Below are positions 29,870-43,200 of a stretch of 64,000 bases of DNA, in pieces. Within the stretch, counting starts at the first letter, position 1. Every line of letters starts with the position of its first letter. The position numbers and the translations under genes are program-made. The notes below the pieces were generated by a model that saw nothing but the letters and a program-made list of their open reading frames with translations, did not search any database and was not told the DNA's origin. Source of the DNA: Lumbricus terrestris (lineage: Eukaryota > Annelida > Clitellata > Crassiclitellata > Lumbricidae). The DNA lies in the NCBI GenBank assembly GCA_949752735.1, contig OX457053.1, forward strand, positions 1,678,084-1,742,083, read 5' to 3'.

Positions 29870-30365
29870 CAGCTCCTCTACAGTCTGCATTCAATACTGC
29901 TGCTAGGCTCATTGCCCGTCTTTTTCGATTCTCCCACATTTATACATTCTTGACTGAAAAACTTCACCGGCTTCCACTCTCGGTCCGTATACAATTTAAA
30001 GTCCCTGATCTTGATTCATAAGTCTCAATTGGGTCTTACTCAGAAGTATAGACCTATTCTGTGTGTTCCTATAGGTCGCCCCATTTCTGCCACTTCGCTG
30101 CGTCCTCTTAGGTCCTCTGATCGGCTTGAACTCTTTGTACCCCGAGTCAGGGCCGCCATGGCTCAATTCAGATCATTTGCTTGCATTGGCCCTCCCTATG
30201 GAATGGACTTACCCCATCAATTCGCTCTGTCATCCTCTCGGGTAGTGTATCCTCGTCTTCCTTTGGTCTAAAAACCTGCCTTTTCGCTCGGGGTTGAACT
30301 CACTGGGAGGGCTTCTGAAAGGCTCTTGCTGCGAGAAGCGCTTTGTCAATGGTCAGATACAATAC
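29870..30365 (+). pseudogene. LINE reverse-transcriptase C-terminus
   Basis: Frames read AARLIARLFRFSHI, LHRLPLSVRIQFKVLILIHK, LRSSDRLELFVPRVR, then the tail with GAAGCGCTTTGTCAATG. This is the C-terminal module of CR1/L2-like LINEs, with frameshifts. Confidence 0.75.
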
Positions 30366-30599
30366 CATACAATGTAGGCCTACAATGTTACCGTAACATA
30401 ATATTTCATCCTTAGGCTGTGACAGTCTCCGTAAATGCCTTGCACATTTTTTTAAAATTGCGTCTGTATCAGCTTAATACTTTTAATAACCGAATATTGC
30501 TTGATTGATTGCTTGATTGATTGATTGATTGACTGAGTTCATACATGTGTGCCTGAGGTTTGCATTGAGGCATTGCTACCAGGCTACTGCTACTTGAAG

Positions 30600-31303
30600 A
30601 TCATTTTAAGTACATAGTTGACCGCTTCCACTTCTTCACCCGTCGCCAACAACCGGGCGAATCCTTTGAACATTTCCTCGTCGCTTTGCGACAAATCGGC
30701 CAGCAAGCAGATACATGCACTCATTGCATCGATACGCAATTGATCACGCTAATCACGGTTGGTATTCAAGATCCTGAGCTACAAAAGAAATTGCTGGAGA
30801 TCCGACCAGCCCCGAGCCTCAATCAGGTCCTCACAGTCTGTAGAGCATCTGAATCTGCATGCTCTGATCAAACAAAAACAATTACCACTGCTCGATATGC
30901 TGGAACTAAAGCCAACTCGAGAGAGCACGATAACACGCCTCCCATGGATACAGTCCAATCGCCTCCAACACATCAAATAAATCACACAAGTGGAAAATGT
31001 TACTGGTGCGGGGGAAAGCCCCATGTGCGTCGCAGTGTCTGCCCCGCAAAAGATGCCGTTTGCAAAAACTGTGCTATAAAAGGACACTTCCAGGTAGTTT
31101 GTCAAAAACGCACCCGGAATCAACCATCAGATCAGGCACATCCATCACAAAAAGCGATTAACACTGCTTACTCTCTAAGGGACAAAAATGGAAATTGGCC
31201 TAAATCAGTACCTATCCATGTCAGCACGGAGACGACCACAGTAAAACTCATGGCATATCCAGTTACAGGGGCAGACATCAACATCATCGGTCATGTTGAG
31301 TGA
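30600..31303 (+). pseudogene. Ty3/gypsy-like gag C-terminal half plus protease start
   Basis: The open frame contains GESFEHFLVALRQIGQQADT, two zinc-knuckle-like segments (CYWCGGKPHVRRSVC, and CKNCAIKGHFQVVC with canonical CX2CX4HX4C spacing), and YPVTGADINIIG, which resembles the aspartic protease DTGA motif with Asp lost. It stops soon after at the junction with an inverted partner at 31284-31679. No reverse transcriptase follows, so it is a fragment. Confidence 0.75.
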
Positions 31304-31679
31304 CGCGATTGATTAGTGCAAAATCTTGCCACGATTTTCGCCATGTGGAAAATTCGGCCATAGTTGGGGTGCCAGATAATAGATTGGTGCAAGCCGGGAG
31401 GCGGAGCGCGTGTGGCTGTATTGTTGGAGAGGCTTGAGTGGCAGTGTGAAGCTGACCTGATTGTTGTATTGCCTGTAGTAGAAGGCCGAAACGCTCCTCC
31501 GTAGCTTTGCGCTCTTGACGAAGTTCGTCGTGTAATCGTGTCCGTTCATCGGCTTGCTGTTGTCGTTCATCGGCTTGCTGTTGCATAATCTGTAGTATTA
31601 TGGCCATAGATTCGCTGTTTTCCGTCATTGTTGGTATTTCCGGTACCGGTTTTATCGCCTTTTTGCCGCTTTGACTCAT
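31284..31679 (-). pseudogene. Gag N-terminal half of the same retrotransposon type, inverted
   Basis: The minus-strand frame starts MSQSGKKAIKPVPEIPTMTE, has a Q/E-rich coiled-coil-like stretch (QQADERQQQADER) and ends MAEFSTWRKSWQDFALINRV, typical of the region before the gag core. It abuts the plus-strand gag fragment tail to tail, so an inversion has separated the two halves of a gag region. Confidence 0.65.
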
Positions 31680-31794
31680 CGTGTCACGCGGAGAGTTCAG
31701 AACGTTCGAGAATATTGTTTGATTTTAGCGAATACAAACGCGTTCCTTTATATGTCGTACGTTTATATGTTCCTTTAAAATGTCGGCTGCGCCA

Positions 31795-31928
31795 TGTTGT
31801 GTTCGTAAGATTTTATTATAAGACATTTGATAATAAATCACTACGAACAATAATTATTATTTTCTATACTTTGGCGTCCCGGAAACGGAAAGACACAAGA
31901 AGGAGGAGAATATATATCTCCTAGAACA
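31795..31928 (-). mobile_element. Probable short LTR with adjacent primer-binding site
   Basis: In minus orientation the segment runs from TGTTCTAGGAG to ACACAACA (TG...CA ends, 134 bp). It is followed directly by TGGCGCAGCCGAC, a plausible tRNA primer-binding site, and then the gag start. A TATAATAAAA box lies inside. No second LTR was found. Confidence 0.5.
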
Positions 31929-32248
31929 GTGTACCATAGATTACATATTTTTAGAGTTCCCATCAGATACCGATATGCTTTTCCAATGTTGCTGTTTTTC
32001 CGTCACTGCAGTCAGCGTTTAAAGTAATCAAAATTAGTTGCTTTTCCTCCAGCCTCCTCGTGAGCTATCCATAATTAGGCCTACTCATCCTTCATAAATT
32101 CCCTTATAGACCTATTTGAGTGACAAGTCTATCCTGACAAAACTTGTAGAGTGTTATTATCGTCCCCATGCATGTGGTTAGCTGATAACTGTAAGCCTAC
32201 ATTTTAAGTGACTAGTCTATCCTAACAGCCATTCGGTACATTCCCCAT

Positions 32249-33402
32249 CAGGCCCGCCGACAGAAATTCCGGGCCCCTGGGCTGAGCAGTCACTGGCCCA
32301 AACTATCTTTAGACTTATTGAGCAAATTCACACAAAAACAAATAAAAATAACAATAGTGTGGGTATGAATGTACGCTAATGCTTACATTTATGATTTTAA
32401 TCAGTTCTTAATGTTAAGAGTTTAATTTTCAAATAATATTGTAATCAACAAGCAACCTTTCTGGATTTAACTGCAGCAATATCTCTTATAATATCCTGCT
32501 AGTTATCTATCTTGTCTGCGAACCTAAAAATGCACTTCGGAAATGCTCTTTCTTCGTCGCCTGCATGGAAGATTGTCCGAATGTCTTGGAGGACCGTTTC
32601 TATCTGGTTTCTAAAAACTTAATAGCAGCCTATAATTATCGCCTCAATCGTTTGTGCATCTAGGTCTAAACGCGCGGGCCCCGGCGGCAGAGTGCCAACA
32701 ATGCCTCTTTACAGTTTCCATAATTTCAGCATTTTCATTATTCTTATTTATGATGTTTTCATTTGGAATTAAGATATTAGCACCACAAACTTCATTTTCA
32801 TCCATTCAGTTATACGATCATCATACAGGCACGTTTAATTCACTAGAATCAACCGATGTAGGAGTAGGCCTAATTACGGGCTCTAGTTGCCTTCTTTTGA
32901 TATTCTAAATGGAAATAGTGTGCTAGTGTATAAGCTTACCAATTTTTGCCTTTTCAAATTTATTAGCCTTTTTTTCTTTTTTTGTATTCCAGATTTGTGT
33001 TTATAAAATATTCCATCGTTGCGAGAGAAATTTATCATCTAGATTTGTTCGCTTGTGATTGAAATCTGACAACGCATAATTTAGCAAAAGAACGTTCTGA
33101 GACGGAAGAGAGCGTGTTCTTTGGCAAAACACTGATAACTAAGGTAATGGACAGTTGTTTGAAACTTAAACAGCTGTTGTAGTGTAACAGTAATAGCCTA
33201 TTAGGCTATAGGTCTATATAAACAACATAAATCACAAACAATAGGCTAAGTAATATATAAGTGATTATAGGTTGGGCCCGCCGCCCGTAATCAACATAAT
33301 GAAACATATTATAATCACTGTTGCCCGGGCCCCTCCGGGCCCCTAAAAGTCGCCGGGCCCCTGGGTATTTGCCCCCTCTGCCCCCCCCTCTCGGCGGGCC
33401 TG
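32249..33402. mobile_element. Non-autonomous hAT-type element, 1.15 kb
   Basis: Inverted ends CAGGCCCGCCGA and CGGCGGGCCTG, with a perfect 8-bp duplication TTCCCCAT (32241-32248, 33403-33410). The interior is AT-rich apart from G/C-rich subterminal blocks. No transposase frame is seen. Confidence 0.82.
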
Positions 33403-33703
33403 TTCCCCATGAATAATGGCAGAAAAGTTCACGAGTTAAAATAGGCCCTAATGGAAAGTACACAAAAGTACACAAACACGTGCAGCATCAAGTAAGGCGT
33501 AAACTTGTAGAATTCCGGCTGACAATCACCCTATATCTGAGTAATTTAAGCATCTATCAATATAAATGCAATGCAATTTTGTCAGCTTGTTGAAACGATA
33601 ACTTAGCTGGTTCAAATGTCAAGTTAGGCCTAATGAAAGCAAATGTTTCACGAATTCGCAAAACGCGTTGAGATAATAATTATATTATAGCAAAATATCA
33701 TTC

Positions 33704-33709
33704 TTTAAT
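33704..33709 (-). promoter_or_regulatory. Possible poly(A) signal ATTAAA for gene 3
   Basis: The minus strand reads ATTAAA about 35 bp past the gene 3 stop codon. This is a common variant signal. Confidence 0.3.
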
Positions 33710-33742
33710 AGGTCTTAATTGTAAGTTATTTGAACGTGTTCA

Positions 33743-33908
33743 TCAATTTCCGAGTTGACGGACTTCCTCATAAAGTGGTTGCAGTTTGATTTCAGCGTAG
33801 GTAGGCGTGCCATCTTGGTTTGCCTGTTTTTGAGTCGTCTTCAAATCCTGATATCTCCTATTTTCTGCTGAGTCACTTTTCGACGCGTTAATACTATGTG
33901 AACACTGA
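33743..33908 (-). CDS. Gene 3 cytoplasmic tail exon
   Basis: 166 nt. The tail carries RRYQDLKTT, then PTYAEIKLQPLYEEV and a stop ten codons later. Three tyrosines sit in YxxL, YxxI and YxxV contexts. The first two YxxL/I motifs are about 14 residues apart, a loose ITAM-like spacing. Shares the layout YxxL-x-TT...YTE/YAE...QP-x-YEEV with gene 4. Confidence 0.85.
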
Positions 33909-36900
33909 CTGCAAGCAAGATAATGTGAAATAATCTTGAATATGATGACCACAAAGTTTTTGACTTCTTTAATAACAGTATTTTTAAATTACGTTTTTGC
34001 TAGACCCGTAACTTGGCCTGATGATACTGAGATGCCATGGTCATCGTGAATAATTATTGAAGCATTGCATTTAGGCCTAAACATATTTATATTTTTTATT
34101 AGTTTAATTTCACACAGGCTAATCAAATTCGAACCTCTAAGCATTATGTCTATGAAATACTAACTTATTGGTAAATACATAGGCCTATCATCTTAAATCA
34201 CTTACTTTCAAATTTGTTTAAAGTCACTTACTTTCGGACGATGAACGCTACGATGATAATTAGCATGACGACTAGACAGATGGTCACAATGACTGCATAG
34301 GTAACTAAAAACAAAGAAGAAAATTAATGATCGATCAGACAAGAGACTCAAACGTATATTTGGCCAGTGCCGGCGCTAGCACCCCCGTACTCCCCGGCCG
34401 GGGGCCCCCGAGTTTGAAGGGCCCCCAGATTTAGCTGGTCATTATGCCGATTTGTGACTGTACAGATCCGGTCTGGTGCATGCCTCAACTAACCTTATGG
34501 CACTGCCATAGCAGACCTAATGGAATATCATACTGATTTTGGGCGTAAGTATAAAGCCATTAGAGTTTGAAAGGGGCCCCCAAATTTAGCTGGTCATTAT
34601 GCCTATTTGTGACTTTACAGATCCGGTCTGGTGTATGCCTCAACTAACCATATGGCACTGCCATAGCAGACCTAATGCAAATACCATACTGATTTTGGGC
34701 GTAAGTATAAAGCCATTTAAACTAACTCAGGCAATTTCGTCCACTTTCTCAAACACAACGTTTATAAATTGTAACTTATTCCAATTGCTAATTGGATGAG
34801 GCCTCAAAATAAAACCTGTGTGAGGCCCAAACATTAAAGCTTGTGTAGGGTCACAGATGTCCTTGGTATGTGTCTGATCTCAAGTTTGCAAGGGGCCTCA
34901 AATGTAGCTGGTAATTTATATGACTGTTCAAACCACGCACCGAATTATGTTTTAACGCAAACCATACAAAATAATATTACGCAAACCAATAGAGCATTGT
35001 CCTTCAACCAAAGATCAGATTTTGGGGTGTGGACAGGGGCACGGCCCACAATTTGTGGTTGGAACGGAATCCTTGTATCTCCAATATTTCAGAAATATTT
35101 CATAACTATCATCCGCTGCCCATCAATAATGATCAATTTTGCTAAGATGACAGCCTATAAATGCTACCATTATAGTTGGCAAATCGGACAAATTTAAGTA
35201 ATGGAGAGGGGACACTCTGAAGTCCTAAACCATGACTAGCAGCATTGAAAAATGAGATTTTTTAAAATAGATGACAGCTTAAAATTCTACCATTACAGCA
35301 TGGAAATTCCAAAAAATTTAACACCTGGGAGGGGACATTTACTGAAGTCTTATACTATGTGTTTCAGCACTTATATTGTGAGACATTGTGCTGAGATGAC
35401 AGTTCGAGGTATGGGGCCCCCAAGTTTTGGGGGGGCCTCAGGTACCCTAGCGCCGGCACTGTATTTGGCAATAATTAATCAGAGTCTAGGCTTTCACGTT
35501 GTGGGCCCAATGGTCCGGAATGGGCTCACCCAAGAGCGGCGGATACTTCATGGGACTCTTACGGAAGCGTTTTTAGTTCAACTAAAAGCTTTAATTTGCC
35601 ACGCTATAGTCTGAGTAGTTCTTTAAAGGCAACTTTAGAAATGAATGAATTCACATTGATGGCTTCTCTAAGTTCCTTGGGTCCCTGTCACGTTTGGTTA
35701 CAGAGGGGTCCATTTTTGGATATTTTCTTTACATCATCTATAAGCCTACATCTGATGTTAGCTCTCAGCTGCCTTCTAATGTTTCCCAATTAAGCAAGAC
35801 CGCAGGCTATTTTAAAAGGTCGTGAAATTGTCAATTAGCTTACAAAGAAACGCGTTGATGGTTTCAGTACACGTAGCCGCAGTCGATGCCGGAGATGCCA
35901 CCCCTTCATCTAAAACCAATATTCGGAATAATAATACACGAATCTATTTTAAGTACCAACTGCCAATCATATACTTATGGAAAAGACCAAGCTGCTATTC
36001 CACCATGATCAAGACCATCGGATTTGAGGCAACTGAGGAACGAAGCAGAGAAAAGGAAACGAAAGGCTTTCTATTCCTAAATCTTAGAGTCACTATAGCA
36101 GATATAGGTCTAGACTGAATTGTACAAGGTCGTAAAACTTGACACAACATTTACAACAAGAGTGGTATACGACGCATCTCATTGTGTCTGAAAGCGATGA
36201 ATAGTATTTTCAATTAGAAACTTTGTAAGAAGACTTAGGCAAAAACATCATTCTGTCAGTGAAACCTAGTTATTGGGGAAATTGCAATAGCATTCAAACT
36301 CTGGTGATCCACTTGAAGAAACGCTTAATGAATGAATGGATGAATGAATGAATGAACTTTGGTGACTTCTCAAGTCCTGTCTCTTTTGGCTTACCAATAC
36401 CCAGAGTCCGTTTTGGAACCTTTGCGTTACATTCTCTAGGTCTATGCATATTAAGTTTTGGCTCTTAGTTGTCTTGTAATGCACCCCCAATGAAGTAAAC
36501 CTGCGAACTATTGTTAAAGGTCGCTAAAATGTTAATATTATTTAGCTTACAAAGAAATGTGTTGATGGTTTCAGCAAACGTAGCCACAGTCGACGCACCA
36601 GATATCACACCTTGTTCTAAAACTGACATTCGTAATAATTATGCATTAATCTAGTTAAGTGCCAGTCGTAAAGAGAAAAGTCTGCGCTTATCTTCCACCA
36701 TGACCAAGACCATCGACTTTTAAACAACTGAAGAACAAAGCAAAAAATGGAAACGAGAGGTTTTCCATTCGAAACTTTTAGAGTGACTATGGCAGTGATA
36801 GACTGAATTGTCCCAGGGCGTGAAACTTAACGAGACATGAGAGCAAGAGAACGCAGCAGGCATTTCATTGTGTCTAAAAGGGACGAATAGTAAGTAAGTA

Positions 36901-37186
36901 AGTATTTTCTTTATTACTCCACTTGCAAACGCACAATGGGACACAGAACATCATTATAATACATCGAAGTAATAATAGGTAATAAAAACGTGTAAACTAA
37001 AATCAAAAGTTAAATATAATATAATTACTAAACTATTATCGTCAAACAGGTTAACTATATAGCATTCTGGTGATAAATCCCTTTCCAATCTTATTTTCAA
37101 TAAGAACATTTTGCAAGTAGGCTAAATGGACTACATCATACTATGTCAGTGAGAGTTACATGTAGACAATAGTGTAGGCCTATATA

Positions 37187-37244
<58 letters not shown>

Positions 37245-40200
37245 TTATTATATTAATTATTATATTACCTTATATTATTGTATTAGGCTATTAATATTAA
37301 TATTATATTATTTTAGGCCATTAGTGCTAAGCTACCGAGCCTGTTGTAGCCGACCTGCGTGTCGTGCGAAGCTGGCCGTATTTCGTATAACTTGTATCTG
37401 TATAATCATTATGGGGTCCGTCAGACTGAATGTTAATTAGCGAAGATTATTATTATATAGGAAAATGGTATTTGCTTTCAAAACGTGATCTTAACCGAGT
37501 TATCATAATTTTGTATGCATGTAACAGGCAATTTTGATTTTGTGGCTTAAGCTTACCTCTTTGACACACAACAATCCCCACTTCACTGCATCCAATTGCC
37601 TGCCATGTGCCCTCCGACGTTTTAAAGGAAATACATTCGCCATCACTTGCAAATACATTGTCCCAATTGGTGTATTTAACCTCGTCATTTGATTCGGCTA
37701 GGCAAATACAAATTAGAGACAAATTGCGATGCAATGCAAATCTTAGAAAATATGAATTTTTAGCACGGTTGAAATAGGAAGCAACGGAATACAATAATTA
37801 TTGGCATCTTTAATGAGACTGCAATGTAGCTGGACTAAATTTAAATCACAACAAAATCTCAAACTAGACGATGTATTATATTGTATCGTATTTGAGCATT
37901 TATAAAGCGCCTCTAGAAGGGCGAACCGTTCAGAGGCGCTCACTGAGCGCAAGGCCCACGAGAAGAAGCAGGTTTTAAGAAGATACCGTACAAAGCAGAG
38001 GAGAGACTACCATACAGAAGTGTAGAACGAACAGAAGGGGAAAGAAAATTGCAAAGAGAAGGAACAATTGAGGCAAATGATCGAGACTGAGCCATAGCAG
38101 TTCTAGACCGAGGAACCAAGAGGTCAAGTCTCTTGGATGAACGAAGTGGGCGGTGGGAGGAAGTTGAGTGAGGACGAAGTATAGGCTAACATTAGTCAGA
38201 TATTTTGGGGCAAGGTCCCGTTGAGCCTTTAGGATCAGAGTGAGGATCTTAAATTGTGTGCGAGCACGGTGATAATGCCAAACAGCTTCCCATAACCAGC
38301 TGCATTACTTTCACTGCTGTGTCTTCAACCTGTGCCAATTTGTTAGAAGACATCCGTAGAGAAAAGTTAGTATTCTTGACAAACCATCATCAACAAGAGT
38401 CCAACGAAAAGATTTCTTCCTCAATCCAATCCAATAGCTTTGGTTAAATCTCAACTGTTTCAGATATTCAAGTTCGGCGTCGCGTATCACAGCTAAATCT
38501 CCTTTAGTCACGAGACATTGATTTCTTGCATCATACCACGATCGACTGTCACCAATCAATCTGAGACATTTCTGATTCTTGTTCATAACATTGTCTCTAG
38601 AGGCGTTGCAATTGGAGCCTGAAACATATTCAGCAATGCTGAGATTATTATTTTGTACAGAATGATATTCTTATTAATTAAACCCAAACATGGTTCATTG
38701 GTTCATCGCCGTGAAACTCAATCGATTTGCACAATTGAAAGCAATTAATGTAATTATTACATTAATTATTGGAAGCTCAGACTCAGTACAAAGAAGTAAG
38801 TTTACACTCTTTCAGCATATTATCTTGTTCTTAAAGAGATGCGCCAGAAACAGGTTGATAACATTTTACGACGATATAGCCTACTCAATAGATCCAAAAC
38901 AAGAGGCGAAAATGTGAGCAACTGTTCAATTGTTTTACGCTAATTTACAGTGTGGGCCAATAGGAATGCAACTAATTTGAATGGATATTACTTGAACAAT
39001 TGTTATCCGAACATAGCCTACCAAATTGAAAGTAACCTAATCATCTACTCTACTAGTGTGTCAAATCTTGTACCGCTATACAACACCGTTTTTATAAACA
39101 TTTCGGTGCGGCGCACACTTCTCAATAATGTAGGCCTAAATAACGAACATTATGGCGCCGCTCATGGAAGAGGATGGAATTCTAATAAAAAAATTTAAAG
39201 CAGAAAAAGGATACAATGCACATCAGATGATGATAGAATTCCCTTCCAGAAAATGGAAGGGAAATATGCTCTACATCGACTGATTAAACAAATTGATGCT
39301 ATGGGAACGTCTAACAGCCGCAATTGTGGTCGGAAACGTTCTTCGCGCACAGCAGCGAACATTGCACAAATTCAAGAGTTAATTTGCAGTTAAGACAACA
39401 ATCATGGGACGAGTAGGCTAAGAGCCCGAAAGAAATTGAAATCGGCTGACTATTCGATATGGGGTTTTTCTCCAGCAACTGGTCTATCGGCTATCGCGAA
39501 CCGATACGTGACGTTGAACATTTGAAAGAAGTGATTCTTTGTTGCTGGGCTGAAATAACCCAAGCACTGGTGGACTCAGCCATCGATCATTAGTCGTCTC
39601 GTGTTGATATATATAGGATATTTGTTTTAATGAGAAAAGACAATCTGACAATAACGCAGAAATGTTAACATAAGAGATAATGAATAATTAAAGTTAAAAG
39701 TTCAATTAGTTAGTCTTTAAGTAAGCTAGTAAATATTTTTATATAATGATCGTGGTATAAATTGAGAATTGTCCTTTAGTGGGAGAGTATAGTTGTGTGC
39801 TCTAGGTCTTAGTTGGTGAGAGGAGGGGAGTCGGAGAGGAGGTAGGAGTTGGTGAAGTACATGTTTGGGGTTGTGTATAATGGAGAAAAGGATTTTTGCA
39901 TCAGCTATGTTGGTAAGTTCGGAGACAGTTGGGAAGGTTTGCTCTAAGTAACCTAGGCGTTTGCTCTTTTTAGGAGTTTTTCGAGGCGTTCTCTGTCAGA
40001 GGCCAGGGTGAGGCCCCACCAGGATGGGGAGGCATAAAGTAGTTTAGCAACAGTAGTGGCTTTGGTAACATTAAGGATGGATGAGGAGGAGAGGCCATGG
40101 GTTTTGAGCTTTCTGATGGCATAGAGAGAAGAGAAGCAGGTAGCTGTAAGGTGGTCTATATGGGCTGTGAGTTTGAGGTTATCTTGAAGGATGACACCCA

Positions 40201-43200
40201 GTATCTTCATAGTTTTGACTCGGGTTATATTAGGTAATGGTGGAGGAGGGTCAGATTGGTGACGGGGGCGGAAAATGATCATTTCTTTAGATTTAGAGCT
40301 ATTTAGGGTAAGGTTATTGGCAGAAGTCCAAGTAAAGATCAAGTGCAGCTCAGATGAAATGGTATAAGCTTGGGTGCTTTTAATAAGGAGGTGAGTGTCA
40401 TCAGCAAATTTGAGCATGAGATTAAGTGGTTGAGCAGGATGCAGGTCTGAACCAGTAATGGAGAAATTGGTAGGTCCTAGGACAGAGCCTTGAACTATAC
40501 TGGCATTGATTGGGAGGAGAGTCGAAGTGTGGCCTTTGAATACTGTGAGGTGAGAGCGTTCAAGGTGATATTCAACTAGCCAGTTATAGATTTGGTCTGG
40601 GATATCAAGAGTGGAAATTTTGTCAAAAAGGGCAGAGTGCTTGACTGAGTCAAATGCTTTGGAGAAGTCGAGGGAGATTATTGAGACATGTTCATTGGTT
40701 TTGCGGTCATTGAAGCACGTGGTGGACATATTGAGTATTATTTTGTTTGACTGATGGTAAATTCACTCAATATATTAATTCTTGTTATTAATTGTTAGTA
40801 CTTAGTGATTGTCTAGGATTGATATATTCAGTTTCAGACTTTTGTTTTATCTTTCAGTCTTATGGCAATAAAACGGCACATCGAATATTAACAGCATTAT
40901 CTCAAAATGTCGTAAGAGTGTTTCGAAGATATTTTGCAGGTTGATAAAATGGGTAATATTAGACAAGACGCTGAGATAAAGAATATTGAAATTATAAGGC
41001 GTCAAAGTTGTTGCATTTCTACTGGGCCACCCTGTATTAGTAAGTTCTTTCAACGTGTGATTTAATTTGCTTTGTAACTTTCATTGCTATCCATTTAGTT
41101 ACTTCGATGTATTATAATGATGTTTTATGTCCAATTGTGCGTTCGTAAGTGGAGTAATAAAGACGGTATATACAGGTACTTACTTAATAAATAAATAAAT
41201 TGCTACTTAAGATGTTACAGTAGCTATGTAGCAACGCACCCTGATATTGACAAATGTAGGGTAATTCCTCAGAAGCAGCACGTGCAGTGAACTTAAAATT
41301 TGTATCTAGCGCTCCATAGTGGCTCCAGTCGGTCCAGTCGCTTTCGATTTCTTGAAATTCAACTGTGCAAACACAGGAAAAGCAGAATACTAAAGAAAAT
41401 AGTTTAATAAAAAAATGAAGTAGGCCTACTGCGGATATTAAGACGAATACTGCATATTACCTGCAGGGTTTTATAATTAAACGAACTTTAAATAAGTGGA
41501 TACTAAGTCATACAATGATTTCTTTGGCAGCCGATTAATTTTCACTGTCTTTTGTTTATCCAGTGACTATTGCATCTTTTAAATCGTTGAACATTTAGGC
41601 TAAGTAGAAAACGTTTTGATTACCATGTCAAACTCAGTTGCTCATCACAATACAATACAACTACAACGATCTAGACCCTCTCTATAAGTTCATCCACTAG
41701 AAGTTCATGGACACTGCAGTCCCTTTTCCAACACTCACACTCCTGTCCGTGATGGCATCTTTCCTGCGCCACAGAACAGGTCAATCCTTGTTCCAGTGCA
41801 TAAATGCGAAGATTGGGATCTGACGGATCCAACTAATGTTAGGTCTGTAGCTAATGTTTCACTTTTATCTGAAATTATTAAGAAGATTGTAGCTGTCCAG
41901 CTCACACAATTCCATGATAAAAATGGTATTCCATCCTTTTAGTCAGGTTTCCGGAAATAGTAAATACCACTCCATGGAGACCTTACTTCTTCGCCTTCTT
42001 TCTGATATTATGTGGCTGCCTCTATAGAATTTGATCCATGATGTGCCTTGAGGTCCCGTATGCACTTTGGTGTTGGGGGAGTTTCTCACTTCCAATCAGT
42101 CAGTGGGTCCCTGGACATGAAAAATCACCGAGGTGCTTGTCCGCCATGACGCCACGAATGACGTAATTGACAAATCCAATATGGCCGCCACCGGTCATAT
42201 TGGAAAATTTATCTTTTTCATTTCTTACAGCTTATGCAAGTGTAATACCTCTAATGGTACTATATCAGGTACGTAGAATTCCTTTCTGATATTCTTTGTG
42301 TCATCAGAGGTCATCTTAAGGTTATAGAGGTCAAGGATCAAGGTCACTGAGTTTCATCTTTTTCATTTATTACAAGATATACATGTGTAATACCTCTAAT
42401 GTTACTGATTCGGGTATGTAGAATTCATTTTTGATCTTGTTTTTATCATCCGGGGTCATCTGAAGGTTATAATGTAATAGTCAAGGTCATTTTGATGCAT
42501 CCCTGTTGCACTGCGTTTAGCGCGCAGACTAGTGGCCACTCCACTCTGCTGTTTATTTTAAAGGTCAGAAATCGTTGGCTTTGAATATCTCATGTGGTGT
42601 ACCCCAAGGGTCAATACTCGGACCACTGCTCTTTTTGTTATTCATTAATGACTTGTCCATGACATCATCCATATTAAAATTTATACTGTTTGCTGACGAC
42701 ACTAATGTCTTCTTCTCTCACCACTCCATAGATCACCTATTCGACATAGCAAATAATGAATTAGCCTCAATCGAAGAATGGTTTAAAACTAATAGACTAT
42801 CTCTTAATACTGATAAAACCAATTTTATTTTATTTCATACTGGAAAGAAAATAATCCCTGATGTGAATAGGTCACTTCTAATCAACCCTAATGTCCCTAT
42901 TACCCAAACTAATTCATCTAAATTTCTTGGGGTCATTATAGATAATCACCTTGAGTGGTCGGACCATATTTCGACCATTGATTAAAAAAAACTCTAAAAA
43001 CATTGGGGTCCTCCACAGGATTAAACATTGCCTCCCTAAAACTATCCTATTTCAGCTTTACTATACATGTACACTCATATTTCCTTACCTGTCTTATTGT
43101 AACATTTCCTGGGGTTCTACTTATCCTTCCCGCCTCAGACCACTGGTTACTTTGCAAAAACGAGCCATAAGGCTAATTTGTGGTGCTCACTGGAGATCTA

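Larger units (their letters stand above)
36617..37556. other. Gene 3 CTLD2-stalk intron
   Basis: Holds a repeat at about 36890-36980 whose inverted copy is at 41090-41190, and a TTA microsatellite at 37187-37260. No exon found. Confidence 0.55.
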
